A stretch of 64,000 nucleotides of DNA from Epiperipatus broadwayi (taxonomy: Eukaryota; Onychophora; Udeonychophora; Euonychophora; Peripatidae), in contig JAQFVV010000156.1 of the NCBI GenBank assembly GCA_028023455.1, forward strand, positions 2,559,236 through 2,623,235, written 5' to 3'. This document shows positions 46,648 to 57,860 of the stretch, in pieces. The notes beneath the pieces are model-generated. The model made no database searches and was not told where the DNA came from. It worked only from the letters and a program-made list of their open reading frames with translations. Made by a program: the position numbers and the translations under genes. How positions within the stretch are numbered: the first letter of the stretch is position 1; every line of letters begins with the position of its first letter.

Positions 46648-47280
46648 TCATAGTGTGGTATGGCTCTGGAAAGCTGTTCTGGTATTATACTGATTGCAGA
46701 TTTTCCTTAATTTGTCTATTTTTGTAATATATGGATAGATTACAGTACCAATAATTGTCTTTTCTCTTGATGGTTCTTTTTGTTGTCTATTTAATGTTTT
46801 TCTAATAACAACTGATGGATAACCATTTTTCTTAAGAGTTTGTTCTATATAGAACTTTTCTTTTTCCAAATCACCAGTTTCTGAACACACTTCTTTTGCT
46901 CTGTTCCCCAGTGGTAATATAACTCCATGTTTTGTGTTTCGGGTGTGATTAGATGTGTAGGCTAGGTATTTTCCTCTATGTGTAGATTTTTGGTAAACTG
47001 TAGTTTTGATTTTGCCATGAGGGAGTCTTGTCACAAAAACATCTAAGAATGCCAATTTTTGTTCTTGTTCTGGTTCTATTGTGAATTTAATTGAAGGAGA
47101 TATGTTGTTGATGTGTGTCCAGAAAGTTTGTAGCAATGCTTCACCATGTGGCCATACAACAAATGTATCATCAACATAGCAAAGCCAAACTTTAGGTGGA
47201 TAAAGAGTAGTTTTCATGGCTGTGGTTTCAAGTTCTTCCACATAAATATTGCTAATCAGGGGAGACAATGGTGAAGCCAT
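46648..47280 (-). pseudogene. PLE-1 reverse transcriptase, palm/thumb part
   Basis: Begins MASPLSPLISNIYVEELE, the conserved RT loop before the catalytic box. It continues with VWLCYVDDTFVVWPHG, where YVDD at 47178-47167 holds the catalytic aspartates. Then come FLDVFVTRLPHGKIKTTVYQ and KSTHRGKYLAYTSNHT, standard for Penelope RT. The frame is intact for 210 codons and ends at the TGA that separates it from the endonuclease. It is out of frame with the upstream part around 47290-47540, where a frameshift region encodes the linker. Confidence 0.85.
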
Positions 47281-47545
47281 TCCTTGATTTGGTTGGAAGA
47301 ATTGTGTTATATTGAAAGTAGGTTGTTTTTATACAGAATGTTAATAGTTCCATTATGCTATCAATAGGAAGAGCTGTTCTGGTTTGTAAACTATTATCAT
47401 CATTTAATATTTCCTTACAATAGACAATGCTTCTTCACATGGCACATTTGTGAATAAACTTTCCATATCGAAGCTTACCAGTAAGTCAGTTCTTTCAATT
47501 TTCATGTTCTTGATTAATTCTACAGTGTCTAGAATCCCTGACAAA

Positions 47546-48067
47546 TTATTGGGTCTTGTATGCCAAAGGACTTAGAACTTTGAGATGAAATCTTGCCAAA
47601 TTCAGGCAAGGTGAATCTCTAGAACTAACAATAGGTTGTAAAGAAACATGATCCTTATGGATTTTAGGTAGACCATAAAGGCGAGGAATTTTGCTAAAAT
47701 ATGATGTTATTTTACTCTTTTCTGAATCAGTGAAGTACTTGCGATGCTTTCTTAGTAATGTTTGTAACTTTGTTTCCATACTTGGTATTGGATCTTTTGC
47801 CACTTTTCTATATTGGACTGCTGTGAGGAGTTCTAGTATTTTGTTGTCGTAATCAGTTGTATCCATTACAACTGTTGCATTGCCTTTGTCAGCAGGGAGA
47901 ACAATTATAGATTTATCTGCTTTGAGGGATTTAATTGCTTTCCTCTCCCCATAGGATATGTTTGACTGCAATTTTTGTTGCTTGTCAAGTGTTCTTTTTA
48001 TTCTCCAGCGTAATTCTGCTGCTTCTTCTAAAGGCAATTTTTGAGTGATTTCCTCAGTGGCTGCCAT
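47546..48067 (-). pseudogene. PLE-1 reverse transcriptase, fingers part
   Basis: Contains IKSLKADKSIIVLPADKGNA (the Penelope K..VVLPADKG motif) and TVVMDTTDYDNKI. RLYGLPKIHK with LQPIVSSRDSPCLNL follows, the conserved GLPKIHK and P-I-V-S segment. Frame changes occur before it (48070-48184) and after it (47290-47546). PLE-2 has this region joined to the N-terminal part in one frame, so the break here is specific to PLE-1. Confidence 0.8.
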
Positions 48068-48183
48068 TATATCTAATAAGGGGATATTAGATGGTGTTAC
48101 AGCAAAGTTTAATCCTCTTTCAAAAACAGAAATTTCAGTATCTCTTAGATGTTTAGAACTTAGATTTTTAACAGATGAAGCTG

Positions 48184-48672
48184 TTACATTATGATTTTTG
48201 ATATGCCCATGTAGGTTAGCAAGGTTCTTCTTTTGACGTTTTTTATTTTTCCATGTAATATAGAATATGATTTTCTTACTGCTTGAAAAACTCTCATGTA
48301 GTCATCATCAGTAAGTTTATTTTTTAGAAGACATTCTACATTATTACTTGAATGCATTGTTTGATACTTAGAAAACCTTTGAGCATTTATTGTTTCTCTT
48401 AACAGAGCTTCACTTGCTCTCTGAGTAATTTTCTCAGCTCTCTGAGAGTGAATTGGAGGTTTTAGTTGCAAACCTTTAGGAATTATCCTTTCCGATTTAC
48501 ATTTATATAGGAAAGTTAAATGATTTTCTACTTTGGCCAGCTTTAGACATAGTTTTTCATAATGTCTAAAGTTTGATATAATATCGAATCCATACCGAAT
48601 ACTTAGTGTTTTTCTGAAGGTTTGTGATGATGGTGTTCTAGCTGTATTTTTATATTGGACTATTTCCATCAT
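48184..48672 (-). pseudogene. PLE-1 N-terminal region
   Basis: Starts MMEIVQYKNTARTPSSQTF inside the 5' pseudo-LTR. It continues through LCLKLAKVENHLTFLYKCK and ERIIPKGLQLKPP, a pattern seen upstream of RT in Penelope proteins (KL..LENHL.FL..C....IIPKGL). Homologous to 55427-55915 of PLE-2. A frameshift at about 48235 (KNVKRRTLL instead of KEHQKKKLA) breaks it from the next part. The first about 35 codons overlap the segment shared with the Tigger-like copies. Confidence 0.8.
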
Positions 48673-50100
48673 CTAATAAGTGTGTTGAATGTCTTTAGAC
48701 AAGTTAATTTTAGTTAAATATTCCAAATGCATTCAACTGTTAGTAATATCACAGCAAACAGGTTAGTATATTGTAACGATCAAGTTTGTACACTCGTGTA
48801 ACAGAATTCAGAATCCAAGCAAAAGATACCAAAGCTGACCAGACTAGGATTGTGATATCCCGAGTCCGACCACACTTCAACTCCTAAGCCAGTACTCCAA
48901 GACTCAAGTCCCTACGAATGACCACCTTGAAATTACATATAGCATACTCCTTTATTCGCGGCCGACATAAGTCAGGGAGAAACAATGAGACTCGTAATTA
49001 AAATTACTAATTTATCACATCTAAGGAATAACTAATTTATCACATCTAAGGAATAACTAACTTAATGGAGACTTTTATAATGCATAGATTCTATAAACAT
49101 ATAATCAATAATTGGAATTGGATTGAATAATGAAACTGAGAGTGGACTAGGTTAATTTACTAAAGTTTTAATTTCTCCAATAATAAGAGTTTAATCCAAG
49201 TTATATATCACAAATTACATACATGTGAAAATGCATGCAGGCATTTAATGGCTGAAGAGTTTTTAGGTATGCTCATTGGATAGATTCTTTTATAAGACAT
49301 TAACTCAGATGAAAACTCGTTAAATAAAAAAGACACATTTTATGCAAACTCGAAGAAATGGCAGACCTAATTTAAATAATTTGCATCTGTTTGGTTTAAA
49401 TAAATAAATAAATTGAACATCGCTATCTATCTATAGCTTTGAAAATGAAGGCATTGCTCCTTCGAAAAGCGCTTTTATTTGAGTTTGTGTGAGATATTAC
49501 CGTAGAATATCTGATTTTATTGCATATATAAACCACACATTTCGTTATTTAACAGTTATAAGATATTAATAAATAATTATTACATTTAAGTAAGATGAAT
49601 GTAACAGTTGTTAATCTTATGAATTCATGAAAACCATACATTGCTTTTGATGTGTTACAATTTGAATGAAATTATTTATATGACTTTATATAAGCGTGTA
49701 AATGCACGCAGGCATTTAAATAAATGACTTATCACTACGTCATGTCTATAGTGGAACATATGCTGACTCCTCTTAATGTGTGGCTGAATACCAGTAATTA
49801 AACTAAACCTTGGTTAACACTTACTGTAGACATTTCTCATCTGTTTATATTTATTTATTTAGCCTAAAATGGGCTACAATAACTTAGATTGACCGGGCTT
49901 TTAAGGGTATCTCAGACAATTGCTGAAAGAACTAAAATAAGGAGGAAGAGTCCATGAGCTATAGCACCAGCAATACAATAATAGGCACTCTGCGGATGGA
50001 TTGGTATATCAAGGGTTTCTGTGACCAACGCCGGTACCCTGAAACCGATCGTTAAGCTGCATGAGAAAGGAATAAATAGTTCAAGAAAGGCAGGGGACAT

Positions 50101-50972
50101 GTGCTGACCTGGCCTTAAAGTCAGGCTTCACGACTGCTCTACCCTATGGGAGGAAGATGTGCTGGCTTAACCAAGGCTCCATATTAAAGACGTAAATATA
50201 CGTGGCAGCAAAACAAGAAAAATATTTTAGTAAATGAATCACATCCGCCAAGCAAAGAATTTTATAAAAATTAATATTCTATAGGCAAGAACAATAGGTT
50301 ATTAGCTTGATCAAATAGAAGCCAACTCTTTGGTAGCATAATAAAATATATGCTATAGACAAGAATAATTATAGATATTCTTTACTGTTCCAGCTCAATC
50401 TAATTTTGTTATTGATCAAATGATTAAACTTCAAAAGGGAGGGGAAGTATATTTGAAGGGGTTTAATAATTAACTTAAATAGCAAATATACTTATAAATA
50501 TTTCTCAAGGTTAGTCTATTTCTTAGTATTTAAAATGTGCTGACCTGGCCTTAAACTCAGGCTTTGCGACTGCTCTACCCTATGGGAGGAAGATGTGCTG
50601 GCTTAACCAAGGCTACATATTAAAGATGTAATTATACGTGGCAGCAAAACAAGAAAAATATTTAAGTAAATGAATCACATCCGCCAAGCAAAGAATTTTA
50701 TAAAATTAATATTCTACAGGCAAGAACAATAGCTTATTAGTTTGATCAAATAGAAGCCAACTCTTTGGTAGCATAATAAAATATATGCTATAGACGGGAA
50801 TAATTATAGATATTCTTTACTGTTCCAGCTCAATCTAATTTTGTTATTGATCAAATGACTAATACTTCAAAAGGGAGGGGAAGTATATTTGAAGGAGTTT
50901 AATAATTAACTTAAATAGCAAATATACTTATAAATATTTCTCAAGGTTAGTCTATTTCTTAGTATTTAAAAT
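50101..50972. repeat. 436-bp tandem duplication
   Basis: gtgctgacctggccttaaa begins at 50101 and again at 50537. The two units stay collinear and almost identical (for example ggaggaagatgtgctggctt in each) to about 50972. It is wholly inside the 48772-52719 insertion. Confidence 0.9.
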
Positions 50973-51503
50973 TAATTTCTCACTAAAACAAGCCACATTG
51001 CAAAATTTACAATCAAACAATTATCAAAAAATATTGAATAATAACAAGGGAGTCGGGTTTCGAAACAGTGCGCAGAAAATAAAGTTATAAAATAATTACG
51101 TGAAGAGGTTTTAATTAATCTCTTCTTGAAATATTGAAGTTTAGTGTTCAATGTTTGGAAGCGTCAGCATATCATAAAATAAATATCACATAATAAATAT
51201 TAAAAACTATGTGATTAAGAAATAACTATAGACATAACTGCAGTGATACAGATTAAAGTAGAAAACATTAATTAATTTCTTAAAGAAGGAAATTTTAAAA
51301 GCAAATGGGTCATTTAAAAATTTTAAAACAATAGAAAAGAAGAACTTTAACATTTAAAAAATTACATTTAGTGGTTAGTTAGCTAACTCGAGTTTAAAGT
51401 GGTATGAAATTAACATTAAATTACACAGAGTTCTGCAGTTTGAAGTGATTTACCGGTATTAGCAGGTGCTTGAGCGTGAGCTTGGTGAGTTTTCTGGGCA
51501 GCT

Positions 51504-51630
51504 TGCGGCATGCTCTTCTTTTGTGGTTGGGCTCTAGATATTATAGCAGCATTCTTCTTTTTCGGTTAGGCTGTAGATATTATAGCACCATTCTTCTTTT
51601 TCGGTTAGGTTGTAGATGTAATAGCGGCAT
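51504..51630. repeat. Short tandem repeat, about 40-bp unit
   Basis: Variants of gcattcttctttttcggtt followed by aggctgtagatattatagc occur about three times between 51504 and 51630. They give the repeated RLGCRYYS reading noted above. Confidence 0.75.
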
Positions 51631-52882
51631 TCTTGGTTATAATGGTATCGAATGGCAGTGAACCCGTCGCTCCTTATGGAGTGACAGCCAGGACGGCGAC
51701 ACTAGACTGACATGTCGGTTCAAAACTAAACTTTACTTTTTCAATGGCAAACATTTTTCAAAATGGAGTCTCTTTTCTCTGTTCTGAGTTTGTTTTCTTC
51801 CCGCTCAAAATATGGTCTATTTATGCCTTCGTCTTATCAGCTTAACACCTTTAAGAATTTTTCTTTGCCCCAGGATTACATTTTAATTAATTTTGTCAAA
51901 CATACAATCTGATTTCAAATATACTGATAAGTTTCTGAAGTGTTATAACTTTTCCTTAAATCTGTTTTAATTAAATTCCCAAAAACATGTAATTTTGATT
52001 TTTAAATATTGATAAATTATTAAAGCATTTTAGTTATAACTTTTATGGTTTTTTGTAAGACTATTTTGCAATAAACAATTTTAATTAGTTAAATCCAAAA
52101 ATAACTTAATTTTTATATCTGACGCAATTTCAATTAGCCAGATTTTAAAATGACTCTTTAACTTGACCAAAGGTAGGTGTGGTTGTTAATTACATACTTG
52201 TTTATGACAAAATCTATTTCTAATCAAACTTTTAATTCTAAGAAAAAATTATTATTTAATTTTAAAGAAGACTTCTCAGCACATTTGAAAGAAAACCTTT
52301 TTAACATTTTTAAATAAACCTTTTAAAATATTTTCATCTTTTAACATTTTAAAATACATAATACATTTTAATGTTTTAAATCATGCCACCCCTATATACA
52401 TTACAAATATAGGTTGGATTACATATCCACATATGAATTAAAATAATAACTTTATTAATAAATTTACGCCTATCATTACTTAACATAATAAAAGTATTTT
52501 ATTAAAATAAACGCAATACTAATAATATGCTATGATTCTATCAAGCCTATCTAATTATAGCATTCTTTCATATGTAAATATATGTGCTGTTCAGACAGCC
52601 ATGACAGCACATTGTAGCTTTATTTTACATATATTTTAAATGAGGTTCGAATGTAACACAGACGAGTGGGTTACTAGATTGATGATGAAACGGCAAGGGA
52701 TTAGGAGGTTCCCATTTCAATATGCACCAACTGTTAGTAATATCACAGCAAAGAGGTTAGTATATGCACTAACTGTTTGTAATATCACAGCAAACACGTT
52801 AGTATATGCACAATGTTTCGAGAGGTATTTTTTCCCCTCTTCTTCAGGTGTTACTGGCCTGACCAGTGACAGTACCAGCATG

Positions 52883-52967
52883 GGATTCGAACCTGGGTCC
52901 TTAGATTCTTGATTATTGAATTTTAAGGTAAAGCTCTAACCAACTGAGACATCCTGCCAAAGGCAAC
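52883..52967 (-). ncRNA. tRNA-like segment (PLE-1, 5')
   Basis: On the minus strand the B box GGTTCGAATCC at 52893-52883 is perfect. The A-box region at 52951-52940 reads TGTCTCAGTTGG, one change from the copy at 46207. It sits in the 5' pseudo-LTR of PLE-1. Confidence 0.65.
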
Positions 52968-53010
52968 AGTATGTAGTAATTCCATACTGTTGCCTTTGGC
53001 AGGATGGCTG
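52960..53010. repeat. Palindromic junction of two head-to-head PLEs
   Basis: gccaaaggcaacagtatg on the left is mirrored by catactgttgcctttggc on the right, with only a few bases between (about 52978-52984). It is the meeting point of the two 5' pseudo-LTRs. Confidence 0.85.
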
Positions 53011-53075
53011 TTGGTTAGAGCGTTACCTTAAAATTCAATAATCAAGTATCTAAGGACCCAGGTTCGATTCCCATG
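53003..53075 (+). ncRNA. tRNA-like segment (PLE-2, 5')
   Basis: aggatggctgttggttagag has lost two bases (CA) of the A box; the B box GGTTCGATTCC at 53061-53071 is kept. Flanking sequence equals the other copies. Confidence 0.65.
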
Positions 53076-53151
53076 CTAGTACTGTCACTGGTCAGGCCAG
53101 CAACACCCGAAGAAGAGGGGAGAAAAATACCTTTCAAAACATTGTGCATAT

Positions 53152-55244
53152 TGTGACAGTCAGATAATGTATGTTGGTTTAACCCAGTTCGAATACTAGG
53201 CGAAAGTACCTCGAGGCCACCCAATATGCGAGATATTAAATCAAGAATACTATGACCTCTGCCCATTCGCCTATTCTCGAGGCCTGATCACAAACAAACA
53301 ACACTATCTGAGCCATGCATAAATTATTTTTCAACCGGCCACAAAGCTTAGCAACAGCGGTAGAGACATGGACGGGAAATCCTAAGGAGCTAAATAGTTA
53401 AATGTGTGTAAAAGTACTAAGAAATGTGTTTTGCGTTATGCGTGCCTGGATCATTGAAAAGTAAAATAAAGCATTTATAACAAATTTAGCAAAAGTCAAG
53501 CTTGTTAGTTAAATAATAGATCTTTAATTAATGACTTTAAAATAGGAATAATGATTTAATGGCCTCCGCTATTCCCCTAAATTAATGAAACAAACTAACT
53601 AGACAATAAAAACAGATTAATAGGTTTGCGGTCTAAATCTTTTCTTCCCAATTTTATTAAAAATTGTCAACTCGATCTTCTTGATAAAGTACGATAAAAA
53701 AAGAATCTTTCGCAAAGCATTTCTAATTGCTTTGCGCTAAAAACAGTGTTTAAAAATTATTTAAAACGTATATAGTTAAATCAGATATACGTAAAGCTAA
53801 TGGCGGACAAAAGAGGCGTTATCAAAGAGATCAAGTTGGCACACAAAAGAAAATGACTCGTATTTAATTAACAAACATAAATAAAACTGGAAAGAGATTT
53901 TAAATGAACAAAAATTAACTATTAACTCAACCGCAATGGAATACTAAATATTTACACAGGTTAGTGAGGAAGAATAGCGAAGGGAAAAAGGTTAAATATA
54001 GATAGATGATCACACAATCTATATATAATTAAGACTCGTCTAATAAAAATGGTTACATAACAAATACATATAATTCAATGAAGCAATTAAAAAAATATAT
54101 GAACAAAAGGTAGCATAAGAAATAGTTCAATAGAGGAGATACGATTACCGTCCTTTTTCCTTGGTCATGTTCCCTACGGCGTTCGTGGCTTGATCCGACC
54201 GTCGACAGGTATTTGTCCGGACAATGAAAATATGTAGTATGGTTTCACGAAAAGTTCTCCAGACACGGCACAGAGTTCAGATGACTATTGAGTGGATATT
54301 AAGGCATTTTGAATGGTATTCCGGAACCTCGGCAATAGGCAAAGCTATTTATTTGCCTAGCCGAGCATAGTAGAATCTATCAAACTTATATGATTTTTAG
54401 CTTGAGCAGGTTCAAACTTCTTCATGATTTGTAGACAACAGTTGTAGACTTTTGGGAATAAAATCACGAACAAAATCTGACAGAGTTCTCCTAAGAGAAA
54501 TCTGAATGCACCTTGCAATAGCAAAATCTGAATCAATCTTGCAATAGCAAACTCTGAAAGAATCACCTTCACAAGGAAAATCAGAATCAACTGAATCCTT
54601 CAAAAGGAAAAATCTGAATAATCAATCTTTTGTTCTCCCTTCTATTTATACCCTCTCTGTCAGCTACCTTCTATTGTTTGTATGATCTGAGATCTTGATA
54701 AGCCTCCCCATGCTCCTTTGTTTCAAAGCAACATTTTCTAAAAATAACTTTTACTTTTTTACTCTAAATTTCTTTCTTTAAAGTTTGAATTCTATTAACT
54801 AAAAAGAAAGAAAGAGAAGGCCATCTTTAATTTGACTTGAATGGGCTTAACTAATTAAAATATACATTCTTTTAGAAATGTTGGTGGGCTTATCTCAAAA
54901 TCAAATCATACTAAATATTTTAACAAAATTTTAACAACAATATATTATTATTTTTTTATAGTAGAATAAGCATTTTATTTCAGCAGAATCTTGCATTAAC
55001 TCATATATATACGCTAGATGTATATATATGTTTGACTAATAGGTTAAGCAATTTTTATTAATGGAATGAAATTTATTTAAAACAAAATATTTAAATGTAA
55101 TACACATTTAATAAGCATAATTATTTTTAACTCTAATACAAAACCCTGCTGATATTGTACTATAAACTTAATTCAGGTCTACAATACTAATTAAGTTTAT
55201 AGGAAGATGTGAAGCATGGACTGGACTTCAGATCCATTGCTTCA
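53152..55244. mobile_element. TG...CA insertion with ATAT target duplication (probable solo LTR, 2.1 kb)
   Basis: PLE-2's pseudo-LTR reads cattgtgcatat, then TGTGACAGTCAGATAATG from 53152 to ...CATTGCTTCA at 55244, then atatactaacctg resumes. ATAT is duplicated (53148-53151 and 55245-55248). The start TGTGACAGTCA resembles TGTAACGATCA of the 48772 insertion, and both end in TTCA. No paired internal LTR or pol frame, so a solo LTR is most likely. Inside, aatctgaa..aatc motifs repeat at about 54520-54625, and ctatttatacc near 54643 is a TATA candidate. The open stretches at 54357-54603 are translations of these repeats. Confidence 0.75.
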
Positions 55245-55425
55245 ATATACTAACCTGTTTGCTGTGATATTACTAACAGCTAGTCATATACTAACCTGTT
55301 TGCTGTGATATTACTAACAGTTGGTGCATATACTAACCTATTTGCTGTGATATTACTAACAGCTGAATGCATTTGGAATATTTAACTAAAATTAACTTGT
55401 CTAAAGACATTCAACACACTTATTA
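55245..55425 (+). repeat. Minisatellite and leader of PLE-2
   Basis: Units of about 38-42 bp containing tatactaacctgtttgctg then tgatattactaacag are repeated three times (55246-55362). They are followed by atgcatttggaatatttaac and ctaaagacattcaacacact just before the ATG at 55427. The same units occur at the other PLE ends. Confidence 0.85.
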
Positions 55426-55426
55426 G

Positions 55427-56347
55427 ATGATGGAAATAGTCCAATATAAAAATACAGCTAGAACGCCATCATCACAAACCTTCAGAAAAACACTAAGTAT
55501 TCGGTATGGATTCGATATTATATCAAACCTTAGACATTATGAAAAACTATGTCTAAAGCTGGCCAAAGTAGAAAATCATTTAACTTTCCTATATAAATGT
55601 AAATCGGAAAGGATAATTCCTAAAGGTTTGCAACTAAAACCTCCAATTCACTCTCAGAGAGCTGAGAAAATTACTCAGAGAGCAAGTGAAGCTCTGTTAA
55701 AAGAAACAATAAATGCTCAAAGGTTTTCTAAGTATCACACAATGCATTCAAGTAATAATGTAGAATGTCTTCTAAAAAATAAACTTACTGATGATGACTA
55801 CATGAGAGTTTTTCAAGCAGTAAGAAAATCATATTCTATCTTACATGGAAAAATAAAAGAACATCAAAAGAAAAAACTTGCTAACCTACATGGGCATAGC
55901 AAAAATCATAATGTACCAAGCAATGTAACAGCTTCATCTGTTAAAAATCTAAGTTCTAAACATCTAACAGATACTGAAATATCTGTTATTGAAAGAGGAT
56001 TAAACTTTGCCATAACACCATCTAATATCCCCTTATTAGATACAATGGCAGCCTCTGAGGAAGTCACTCAAAAATTGCCTTTAGAAGAAGCAGCAGAATT
56101 ATGCTGGAGAATAAAAAAAACACTTGACAAGCAACAAAAATTGCAGTCAAACATATCCTATGGGGAGAGGAAAGCAATTAAATCCCTCAAAGCAGATAAA
56201 TCTATAATTGTTCTCCCTGCTGACAAAGGCAATGCAACAGTTGTAATGGATATAACTGATTACGACACCAAAATACAAGAACTCCTCACAGCAGGCCAAT
56301 ATAGAAAAGTGACAAAAGATCCGATACCAAGTACGGAAATTCACTGA
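55427..56347 (+). pseudogene. PLE-2 N-terminal region and start of RT
   Basis: The longest intact Penelope frame here: 306 codons from MMEIVQYKNTARTPSSQTF to the K-D-P-I-P-S-T-E-I-H end. It holds the KLAKVENHLTFLYKCK and IIPKGLQLKPP segment (residues about 45-75). A middle part with LTDTEISVIERGLNFAITP (the Penelope L-s-..E..vL.kGLnFa.tP block) follows, then SLKADKSIIVLPADKGNATV. It joins the parts that are out of frame in PLE-1. It ends at a deletion of about 45 bp compared with PLE-1 near 56340, so the RT fingers are broken. Confidence 0.85.
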
Positions 56348-56473
56348 TTCAGAAAGAGTAAAATAACATCATATTTCAGCAAAATTCCTCATCTTTATGG
56401 TCTACTTAAAATCCATAAGGATCATGTTCCATTATGACTTATTGTTAGTTCTAGAGATTCACCTTGCCAGAAT

Positions 56474-56713
56474 TTGGCAAGATTTCGTCTCAAAGTTCTA
56501 AGTCCTTTGGTATACAAGACCCAATCATTTGTCAGGGATTCTAGACACTTTGTAGAATTAATCAAGAACATGAAAATTGAAAGAACTGACTTACTAGTAA
56601 GCTTTGATGTGGAAAGTTTATTCACAAATGTACCATGTGAAGAAGCATTGTCTATTGTAAGGAAAAGATTAAATGATGATAAGTTTACAAACCAGAACAG
56701 CTCTTCCTATTGA
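56474..56713 (+). pseudogene. PLE-2 RT middle part
   Basis: Reads ARFRLKVLSPLVYKTQSFVR, then IERTDLLVSFDVESLFTNVP, the RT motif with catalytic Asp (SFDVxSLFTNVP is diagnostic of Penelope). It stops after the run with EALSIVRKRLNDDKF because of a frameshift. PLE-1 has the matching region at 47380-47600, also out of frame. Confidence 0.85.
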
Positions 56714-57018
56714 TAGCATAATGGAACTATTAACATTCTGTATAAAAACAACCTACTTTCAATATAACAGAATTCTTCCAACAAAATCAAGGAATGGCTT
56801 CACCATTGTCTCCCCTGATTAGCAATATTTACATGGAAAAACTTGAAACCACAGCCATAAAAACTACTCCTTATCCACCTAAAGTTTGGCTTTGCTATGT
56901 GGATGATACATTTGTTGTATGGCCACATAGTGAAGCATAGCTACAAACTTTCTGGACACACATCAACAACATATCCCCTTCAATTAAATTCACAATAGAA
57001 CCAGAACAAGAACAAAAA
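56714..57018 (+). pseudogene. PLE-2 RT catalytic box region, broken frames
   Basis: Not a long open frame, but conceptual pieces include MASPLSPLISNIYMEKL-like sequence (about 56793) and KVWLCYVDDTFVVWPHSEA, with the YVDD box near 56897-56908, followed by a stop where PLE-1 has Leu. Confidence 0.75.
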
Positions 57019-57333
57019 TTGGCATTCTTAGATGTTTTTGTGACAAGACTCCCTCATGGCAAAATCAAAACTACAGTTTACCAAAAATCTACACATAGAG
57101 GAAAATACCTAGCCTACACATCTAATCACACCAGAAACACAAAACATGGAGTTATATTACCACTGGAGAACAGAGCAAAAGAAGTTTGTTCAGAAACTGG
57201 TGATTTGGAAAAAGAAAAGATCTATATAGAACAAACTCTTAAGAACAATGGATATCCATCAGCTGTTATTAAGAAAAGATTAAATAGACAACAAAAAAAA
57301 TACCAAGCGAAAAGACAATTATTGGTAATGTAG
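57019..57333 (+). pseudogene. PLE-2 RT thumb region
   Basis: Reads MAFLDVFVTRLPHGKIKTTV, then KSTHRGKYLAYTSNHT, parallel to PLE-1. The end KKYQAKRQLLVM is a frameshift product: PLE-1 has EPSREKTIIGTVI here. Downstream pieces lead to the same HTTL-stop-GIL junction before the endonuclease. Confidence 0.8.
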
Positions 57334-57439
57334 TGTATCCATACATTCCAAAAATAGCAGACAAATTAAGGAAAATCTGCAATCAGTACAACACCAGAAC
57401 AGCTTTCCAGAGCCATACCACACTATGAGGAATTCTAAC

Positions 57440-57827
57440 ATCTACAAAGCCTAAACTTAAAATACTGCAAAAAAAACAGCATCTATGAAATACTATGTGA
57501 ATGTGGAAGAACATATATTGGTGAGACCAGCCGTCCCATTCAAAAGTGCTTGCAAGAACATAAACTGATGATTAGAAGAGAGAAAACAGATGTGTCTAAG
57601 GTAGCAGACCATGTATGGATCAATGAACATATGTTCGATTGGGAAAATGCAAAAATATTAGATAAAGAAGAAAAGGTACAAAGAAGAAAATTTAAAGAAG
57701 CTGCTCACATGACAATGGCAAAAAATCCCATAAGCTAACCTAGTGTGGGTATACATAATGTATGGAAACCACTAATCAATTTTGCTCTGAGGAAAAAGAG
57801 GAGAAATCAGGAGGAACCTCATAGATA
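57440..57827 (+). pseudogene. PLE-2 GIY-YIG endonuclease region
   Basis: From about 57478 the sequence reads NSIYEILCECGRTYIGETSR, matching PLE-1. QEHKLMIRREKTDVSKVADH and INEHMFDWENAKIL follow in the open stretch 57550-57738. PLE-2 keeps HVWINEHMFDW, nearer to the family than PLE-1's HVWYAIHMFDW. A stop replaces part of the AKNPM segment near 57737. Confidence 0.8.
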
Positions 57828-57860
57828 AGTATATGAAAATACTACATACTGTTGCCTTTG

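Larger units (their letters stand above)
48772..52719. mobile_element. Long TG...CA insertion with ATAT target duplication (LTR-like, 3.95 kb)
   Basis: The pseudo-LTR minisatellite of PLE-1 is broken: gttagtat-at, then TGTAACGATCAAGTTTG at 48772, ending CCCATTTCA at 52719, then atatgcacc resumes. ATAT flanks both ends (48768-48771 and 52720-52723). TG...CA ends and a 4-bp duplication fit an LTR. No paired LTRs or pol frames were found inside, so it is either a very long solo LTR or a non-coding LTR derivative. It has an internal tandem duplication (50101-50972). The open stretches at 49912-50100 and 51470-51661 have no recognisable domain; the latter contains a repeated RLGCRYYS unit. Confidence 0.7.
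45859..52986 (-). mobile_element. Penelope-like element PLE-1 (interrupted by a 3.9-kb insertion)
   Basis: Minus-strand element. It starts near 52986 with a 5' pseudo-LTR holding a tRNA-like segment and a minisatellite of about 40 bp, and is interrupted at 48771/52720 by an LTR-like insertion. It resumes at 48771, encodes the Penelope N-terminal region, reverse transcriptase and GIY-YIG endonuclease (48672-46246), and ends with a second pseudo-LTR (about 46236-45859). The 3' pseudo-LTR includes the first about 60 bases of the coding region, as expected for overlapping Penelope pLTRs. PLE-2 at 52987-58240 faces away from it, head to head. Confidence 0.85.

Noticed and set aside
55380-55460. 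Hammerhead ribozyme in the PLE pseudo-LTR (ttagatgatggaaatagtcc)
   Set aside because: ATGA, GAAA and GTC occur in order, but stem II is absent and the CTGATGA core is not complete.
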